In this document: piece after piece, positions 58,501-64,000 of the stretch | Layout: each line of letters begins with the position of its first letter | Position numbering within the stretch: position 1 is the stretch's first letter | Made by a program: the position numbers and the translations under genes | Assembly: GCF_002197845.1 (NCBI RefSeq) | Contig: NZ_NIDE01000017.1 | Coordinates: 186,001 to 250,000 of the forward strand | Direction of reading: 5' to 3' | DNA: 64,000 bases | Source of the DNA: Fimbriiglobus ruber | GTDB lineage: Bacteria > Planctomycetota > Planctomycetia > Gemmatales > Gemmataceae | The notes under the pieces: generated by a model | Seen by the model: only the letters and a program-made list of their open reading frames with translations | Told to the model about the DNA's origin: nothing | Databases searched by the model: none

Positions 58501-61500
58501 ATGCTTACGCGAACCCTCGCCATACCCGCCCTGATCCTCGGCCTGTTCGCGGTCGTCGTCGCCCAGACGCCGCCCGCGACCGACCCGGCCAAGCCCGCTG
58601 TTCCGGCCGGGGCCGACCAGGATCTCGACCCGGTCAGCAAGCAGGCCGCCGCGCTCGAAGCGCAGCTCGCGAAGGCGAGCAGCGTCACCCCGGCCGCCGC
58701 CGACCTGATGCTCAAGTTGATCGACCTGTACTACGAGAACGGCCGGCCGTTCGGGCTCGTCCGCGTGGCGCAGATGTTCGTCGGGCTGCACACGACGCAC
58801 GCGCGGCACAAAGAGGTGATGCTGAAGCTGATCGACGGCCTCCAGACGACCGGCCGCAACAAGGAACTCATCGCGACCGGCCGCCAGTTCATTACCCGCC
58901 ACCCGGCCGACCCCGCCTGCGCCGAGATCGAAACCTGGCTCGCCCCGATGCTGCGGAAGGCGAACGACATCGCCGGAGCGGTGGCCGTGATGGAAGCCCA
59001 CTGGAAGCGCGTCGGCCCAACGCCGGACGGCCAGCGGGCCGGGCGGGAGGCGATCTATTACTACTACCACGCGATCGGCACCCCGGACGCGCTCGCCAAG
59101 ACCGCCGCCCTCGGCGAAGACATGCTCAACAAGCTCCCGGCCGGCGGGGTCGCCACGTCCGTCGGCACCAGTGCGATCGACGCCCACGAACGGCTGAGTG
59201 CCTGGGCTAAGGCCAGCCTCGTGGGGACCAAGCTCCTCGCCAAGAGTCCGCCGACCGACCCGCTCCAACTCCAGACACTTCACGCGCGGGTGGCGGAGAA
59301 TTACAACCGCCTCGGCCAGCGGGTGAACGCAGTCGAGGGTTGGCGAAAGGCGCTGGCCGTACCCAATACGCCCGCCCGCCCGGACCTTGGCATGAAGCTC
59401 ATTGAGGAGCTATACCACACGAACCCGAAGCCGGCGGAGTTCGAGCCGGTCGTGGCGGCTTACGTCGCGAAATACCCCGACCGGCTCGACCGTTTCGCGG
59501 CCCAGATCCGCCTCGCCGCCCTCTTAATCACCTCCAAGGAGCCGGCCCGGGGCGAACAGATCCTGGCCGCCGTCCTCCCGTTCGATTCGCGGTCGCACAG
59601 CGCCGTGGGCCTGTACACCCCGCTCTTCGGCAATGAACCCGACATGAACGCCCGGGCCGCCCGCCTGGCCGTCGCCGAGCGGACGCTGCGGGAGGCGATC
59701 GCGAAGAGTACACCGGCCAACGCCGGCGCCCTCCGGTACGCCCTGGCGACCGACATTTACCGCGACCGGATCAAGGACGTGGCTAAGGCGAAGGCCACCG
59801 CGGCCGAGGTCGCGTACCAGTTCCCGTCGAACGACGGCTACACCGGCGGCGCGGTGACCTGGCTGCTCGACATTGCCGCGAACGACGCCGAGTTCCAGGC
59901 CGAAGTCGCCAGGGTGGCGGACGCGCGGAAGCGATTCCCGTGGATCTCGACCTACCGCGCCACCCTGGCCGCGTGGGCGCAGGGGCGGCTCGCGAACAAG
60001 GATCTGGCGAAGCGGGCACAGTTCGCCCAGGCCGAACTGGCCAAGTCCGACAAGGAGCCGGGTAACGCGGACTGGCTGGCTTACGAGACGGCCGTCGGCC
60101 AAAACGTCTGGTCCCCCCAGTCGGCCGCGGCCCGCGGGAAGCTGCTCGCCCCACAGGCTCTCGCCGCGTACCCCGACCCGCTCGCCAACGAACTCTTCTA
60201 TCACCAGCAGTACTACCTCCGCCACTTCTCTCCGGAGGCCCAACGGCCGCAGTCGATCGACGTGGCCAAGGCGTGGGCGGCCCGCCTGCCGCAGTCGTTC
60301 GACGCGGCCGGGACGTACCTGTCGTGGGCCACCGACTTCGCCAAGCCGGACGCCTCCCGCGACGCCGCGCTCGTGGTCATGAAGCTGGAACCGCCCGCGC
60401 GGAGCCCGGACCTCGCCCGCCGGCTGTTCCAGGCGGCCGGGCAAGCTAAGGACGCCGCCCTCGCCAAGCAGGCGTGGGAGTGGACGAAGAAAATGCACGA
60501 CAAGCACGGGTACGACTCCCAGGGCGCCAGCGGCATGGGCGACGTACTCGCCGCGTTGAACTTGAAGGAAGAAGCGAAAGACTGCTGGCAGCGGGCGTTG
60601 GCCGGAAGCCCGGACTCCCAGGAATTGCGCGAGTCGGCGAACCGGCTCGTGGCCCTCCAACCGGACGCCGACAAGCCGAAGTTCCTCGACACACTGATCG
60701 CCAAAGACACCGGCTGGCAGTTCGGCTTCGCCGTCATGCGGGCCGACTACCTCGTCAAAGCCAACGACATCGACGGCGCCGCCCGCCTCATCCTCCCTGC
60801 GGCCGAGAAGGTCCGCGCCCGGATCGGCGGGGCGAGCCTCGACCACGAATACAGCACCCTGACCCAGTGGGTGTCCGCTTACCGGGCGGACCTGAAGGCG
60901 ACGCCCGCGGACAAGCGGAAGGTGTACACCCTCGTTCGCGACCTGAACGTGACCCGCGCCTCGATGGTGGCCGCGGCCGCGCTGCTCGAACTGCCGGACG
61001 AGGCCGCCAAGCTGCCGCCGATGAAGCGACTGCTCGCGCTGAGCGCCGTCGCCCGCCTCGGTGCCGGCGACTCCACCGACTTCGACATGCTCTCGCCTTA
61101 CGCTCAGGCGGCGATGGGCCGGAAAGACTACCTTGGGGCCGCCACCCTCGTCAGCGGCATGTTGGCCAGCCTGCCGAGTCTCGACGAGAGCCGGCGGAAG
61201 GGCGGCCGCGATCTGCTCACGCAAGCGTACACTCGTCTCGGCGCGGCCGGCGGGGCCGTGATCGACGAGAAAAGTCCCATCGCGCCGCTCCTCTCCGCGG
61301 CGCTGCAACTACGGCTCGGCGACCAGAAGCTGGCGTTCGAGACTTACCTCGCGAACCAGAAGCTGTTCGACGCGCACAAGGCCGAGGCGCCGGTCGACCT
61401 CGTCGTCTTCGTCTGCGAAAGCCACATCGCGGCCGGCGGCGACGAGAACCACGCGCGGGTCGAAGACATCCTCCGGGCGTGGCTCATCAAGAACGCCGAC

Positions 61501-64000
61501 GTGAAGGAGATCGACGACACCGAGAAAGCCCGCGTGCAACTCCTGCTCGCTCGGAACTACTTCCGCGCCAAGCGGTACGACCTCGCCCGAGCCGAGTTCA
61601 CCACGCTCCTGAATCGCTACAAGGGCACGCCCCAGGCGGTCGAGGCCGACTTCGGGATCGGCGAGACGTTCATGGAACAGAAGGTGTATGACCAGGCCGA
61701 GCAAGCCTTCGAACGGCTCGCGGGTAGCCGCGAACGGGACGTGGTCATTCGCGCCGAGTTCCTCCGGGGCGTCCTCGCCAGCCGCCGCGGCGACCGCGAC
61801 GAGGCCCGGGCCATCTTCCGCGGCGTCCTCGAACGGGTGCCGAACATCGAACTCGCCAACCAGGCGCTCTTCAACCTCTCCGAAGTGTACGGGGCCGAAC
61901 AACGCTACGTCGACCAGCTCGAACTCCTCCGCACCGTCGGTCGCCTGGGCCGCGCGAGCAAGCGCTACCACACGCCCGGCGAACCGCTCTCCATCGTTGT
62001 GCAGGACAGCGACCTCGGCGTCAGCCGCGGGCACAGCCGCATTCCGGTTCGCGTGACGACTGAACCAGGCGGTGACGAAGAGACCATTTACCTCCTCTCG
62101 GGCGGCGCCGGCAAAGGGCTCTTCCGCGCGGACCTGGAAACCCGGCTCGGGACGGCGGCCAAGAACGACCGCGTGCTGCAACTCACCGGCAAGGACGTGA
62201 TCCGCGTCGACTACCCGCCCGAGTTCAAGAAGGAATTCAAAGACGCCCCCTTGCCCGACGCCGAGATCAAAATCGCCTCCGACGGGAAACTGGAGATCGG
62301 CTCCGGCAAGATCGTGGACGAGGACGAGGAGACCTTCAGCCAGCGGCTCGCCCGCGAGAACCGCGGCGGCGCGGACGAAGATGACAAGCGGAAGGGTCTG
62401 GTCCGGCCGAAGGATCAGGTCAAGCCGGGCAACACGATCTACCTCCGCGTCAAGGACGCCGACCGGGACGTGAGCGACCAGCCGGACGTGGTGACCGTCA
62501 AGCTGACGGCCGCCAGCGGCGACCAGGTGACGGCGACGCTCAAGGAGACCGGCCCGCACACTGGCATTTTCGAGGGGACGGCCAAGACGGGCGAGCTCCC
62601 GGCCGGCGCCCTGGCGACCAACACCGCCATCGACCACAGCCCGCTCATGGCGATCGACAAGGACAAGAAGAGCGCGTGGCTGAGCGAGCCGGACGGGGTG
62701 ACGCCGAAATTCCTTAGTATCGACATGAAAGACCTCAAGCGGACCGACCGCGTGACGGTCTGGACGCCGGACCCGAAGCAGAACGCCCCGATCCGCATGA
62801 CCTTAGAAGGGAGCGACGACGGCCGCCTCTGGTTCCGCCTCGCCGGCACCCATCCGGACGCCAAGACCGCGCCCCTCGCGATCGACTCCGGCCGGATGAC
62901 CACGCGGATCTACTCGGGCACGAACGCCACCGGCTTCGGTAACTGGGACCAGGTGGTCGCCCTGACCAAGAACACGAAGCCGACGACCGAGGGCAAGGCG
63001 GCCGACCTCTTCTGGACGCGGACGCCGGACGAAAAAGAAAAGCCGGCCGTCGCCATCGTCTGGCACGGCAAGGTCGTGCAACCGCGGGCCGGGGCCGCCC
63101 GTATCGCCGTGACCGGCGAAGCCACCGGAATCATGGTCGACGGCCGGCTCGAACTCCCGGTCGGGCCGAACGGCCGCTACGCCGACGTTTACCTCGACGC
63201 CGGCACGCACGACGTGACCATCTTCGCGGCCGCCGGCCCCGGCACGAACGCCCTCGAAGCGCGGTGGGCCCGCGGCGAGGCGGCGTCCGAGACGGTCGAC
63301 CCGGTTCCGTTCCGCGAGTCCGATTTCGACCTCGACCGCCCCGAGGCCAAGACAGTTGGCACCGCCCGCAAGCTCGGCGAGGCCGTGGCCGACAAGGACG
63401 GCACCTCGTGGGACTTCAAGTTCCCGCCGGTGAGCGTGCGGCACGTCCGCACGGTGATCCACGAGTACCGTGGCGAGGCGGTCGCCATCAGCCACGTCGA
63501 GATCCGCGACAGCGAAAAGAACGTCCTGCACATTCCGACCGAGGCCGACCTGCTCTCGCTGGCCACGAACGATACCCTGGAAATCGCCGGCGGCGACGTG
63601 GTCACGGGCACGTACATCGACGACGTGAACCAGACCGGCAGTTCCCGCCTGCTCACGGCAAAGCTCACCGCCACGTACCACAACGCGACGATCACGGCCA
63701 TCGCCTACGACTTCGTGAAGACGCAAGCCGGCGACGTGCAGCCGATCCGCAAACAACTCCTGCGGATCGACCCGGGCGAGCGGATCGTCCTCGAAGTCAC
63801 CGACTTCGACCAGGACGTGACCGCCGGGCCGGACAAGATAGCAGTGCAGGTGGCCGTCAACGAAGGCTCGCCGGTCGACCTGGAAGCGACCGAGACGATG
63901 GAAACGAGCGGCGTCTTCACGAAAGAAATCGACACGGCCGGCGCCCCGGCCGAAGGCAAGCTGGTGGTCAAGCCGGGGGACCGCATCTTCCTCCGCTACC
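58501..64000 (+). CDS. Giant exported TPR/beta-domain protein (C-terminus beyond the window)
   Basis: An open frame of at least 1833 codons runs to the window end with no stop. A signal peptide (LTRTLAIPALILGLFAVVVAQ) is followed by a very long alpha-helical TPR-type array (about 40-1180, e.g. YDLARAEFTTLLNRYKGTPQA), then beta-domains: YLRVKDADRDVSDQPDVV (about 1311-1330), a discoidin-like stretch (AIDKDKKSAWLSE, MTLEGSDDGRLWFRLAG), a PA14-like unit (WHGKVVQPRAGAARIAV, GIMVDGRLELPVG, DAGTHDVTIFAAAGPG), and another LEVTDFDQDVTAGPDKI near 1760. The motif is shared with the gene just upstream, so the two probably act together at the cell surface or in the periplasm. The start is 48 bp after the upstream gene. 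Confidence 0.88.
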   Translation, partial: MLTRTLAIPALILGLFAVVVAQTPPATDPAKPAVPAGADQDLDPVSKQAAALEAQLAKASSVTPAAADLMLKLIDLYYENGRPFGLVRVAQMFVGLHTTHARHKEVMLKLIDGLQTTGRNKELIATGRQFITRHPADPACAEIETWLAPMLRKANDIAGAVAVMEAHWKRVGPTPDGQRAGREAIYYYYHAIGTPDALAKTAALGEDMLNKLPAGGVATSVGTSAIDAHERLSAWAKASLVGTKLLAKSPPTDPLQLQTLHARVAENYNRLGQRVNAVEGWRKALAVPNTPARPDLGMKLIEELYHTNPKPAEFEPVVAAYVAKYPDRLDRFAAQIRLAALLITSKEPARGEQILAAVLPFDSRSHSAVGLYTPLFGNEPDMNARAARLAVAERTLREAIAKSTPANAGALRYALATDIYRDRIKDVAKAKATAAEVAYQFPSNDGYTGGAVTWLLDIAANDAEFQAEVARVADARKRFPWISTYRATLAAWAQGRLANKDLAKRAQFAQAELAKSDKEPGNADWLAYETAVGQNVWSPQSAAARGKLLAPQALAAYPDPLANELFYHQQYYLRHFSPEAQRPQSIDVAKAWAARLPQSFDAAGTYLSWATDFAKPDASRDAALVVMKLEPPARSPDLARRLFQAAGQAKDAALAKQAWEWTKKMHDKHGYDSQGASGMGDVLAALNLKEEAKDCWQRALAGSPDSQELRESANRLVALQPDADKPKFLDTLIAKDTGWQFGFAVMRADYLVKANDIDGAARLILPAAEKVRARIGGASLDHEYSTLTQWVSAYRADLKATPADKRKVYTLVRDLNVTRASMVAAAALLELPDEAAKLPPMKRLLALSAVARLGAGDSTDFDMLSPYAQAAMGRKDYLGAATLVSGMLASLPSLDESRRKGGRDLLTQAYTRLGAAGGAVIDEKSPIAPLLSAALQLRLGDQKLAFETYLANQKLFDAHKAEAPVDLVVFVCESHIAAGGDENHARVEDILRAWLIKNADVKEIDDTEKARVQLLLARNYFRAKRYDLARAEFTTLLNRYKGTPQAVEADFGIGETFMEQKVYDQAEQAFERLAGSRERDVVIRAEFLRGVLASRRGDRDEARAIFRGVLERVPNIELANQALFNLSEVYGAEQRYVDQLELLRTVGRLGRASKRYHTPGEPLSIVVQDSDLGVSRGHSRIPVRVTTEPGGDEETIYLLSGGAGKGLFRADLETRLGTAAKNDRVLQLTGKDVIRVDYPPEFKKEFKDAPLPDAEIKIASDGKLEIGSGKIVDEDEETFSQRLARENRGGADEDDKRKGLVRPKDQVKPGNTIYLRVKDADRDVSDQPDVVTVKLTAASGDQVTATLKETGPHTGIFEGTAKTGELPAGALATNTAIDHSPLMAIDKDKKSAWLSEPDGVTPKFLSIDMKDLKRTDRVTVWTPDPKQNAPIRMTLEGSDDGRLWFRLAGTHPDAKTAPLAIDSGRMTTRIYSGTNATGFGNWDQVVALTKNTKPTTEGKAADLFWTRTPDEKEKPAVAIVWHGKVVQPRAGAARIAVTGEATGIMVDGRLELPVGPNGRYADVYLDAGTHDVTIFAAAGPGTNALEARWARGEAASETVDPVPFRESDFDLDRPEAKTVGTARKLGEAVADKDGTSWDFKFPPVSVRHVRTVIHEYRGEAVAISHVEIRDSEKNVLHIPTEADLLSLATNDTLEIAGGDVVTGTYIDDVNQTGSSRLLTAKLTATYHNATITAIAYDFVKTQAGDVQPIRKQLLRIDPGERIVLEVTDFDQDVTAGPDKIAVQVAVNEGSPVDLEATETMETSGVFTKEIDTAGAPAEGKLVVKPGDRIFLRY

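Noticed and set aside
59524-61308. 594-codon minus-strand frame
   Set aside because: It is antisense to the giant TPR gene, Arg/Gly/Val-rich shadow composition, no domain.
1-64000. CRISPR array or rRNA genes
   Set aside because: No regularly spaced direct repeats and no rRNA-like sequence were found on reading through the window.

Overview
The window is high-GC bacterial DNA that looks planctomycetal, most likely from a Gemmata-like or Fimbriiglobus-like member of the Gemmataceae. The basis is family content rather than a marker gene: an MJ0042-type zinc-ribbon protein, two ECF sigma factors fused through a membrane segment to beta-propellers, an NPCBM-domain protein, very large TPR proteins, and palindromic intergenic repeats of a kind common in these genomes. 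No rRNA or ribosomal protein gene is present to confirm this.

Positions 1-18.5 kb are almost entirely minus strand: a zinc-ribbon membrane protein cut by the window edge, a Gln-rich secreted protein, two ECF sigma/propeller fusions flanking a plant-type basic secretory peptidase, a HAD hydrolase overlapping glucose-6-phosphate dehydrogenase, a secreted protein, and a six-gene run (two MFS transporters, a metallophosphoesterase, an ArsB/SLC13-like permease, a histidine kinase and a sigma54 activator). The plus strand from 18.9 to 25.1 kb has a membrane-anchored MutS-like ATPase, a YkgJ-type Cys-cluster protein with a PQQ-propeller protein, and an OmpR/CusS-like two-component pair. From 25.3 to 31.8 kb are an NPCBM protein, a hybrid histidine kinase with an overlapping receiver protein, and manA.

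Positions 31.9-37.1 kb hold a small ORF with a strong terminator, nine tRNA genes, and a visibly AT-richer island. The island contains a membrane-anchored trypsin-like protease, a coupled 39-codon ORF and a ParA-type ATPase with a TIR-like N-terminus. An IS5-type element splits the ATPase gene. Removing the IS and one 3-bp target duplication restores a 438-residue ORF exactly. This is the best candidate in the window for an unusual system, probably conflict or partition related, now inactivated.

Positions 37.2-43.3 kb return to ordinary genes: a Tat-exported propeller lactonase, a Ycf48/BNR-like protein, a DevB/DevC-like exporter pair without its ATPase, and a metallo-beta-lactamase-fold phosphodiesterase.

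Positions 43.5-55.6 kb are a nest of mobile elements: a group II intron whose reverse transcriptase gene is split by a 2.0-kb serine-recombinase element with perfect 22-bp inverted ends; an unassigned DDE transposase with a frame change at a G6 tract; an ISKra4-type transposase split by an IS4-type element (29-bp ends, 9-bp duplication); and an IS1182-type transposase split by an IS701-type element (18-bp perfect ends, CTAC duplication). Most of these transposases are broken.

Positions 56-64 kb encode two exported TPR proteins in tandem, the second at least 1833 residues long and running off the window. Both carry a recurrent D-x-D-x-D beta-domain motif.
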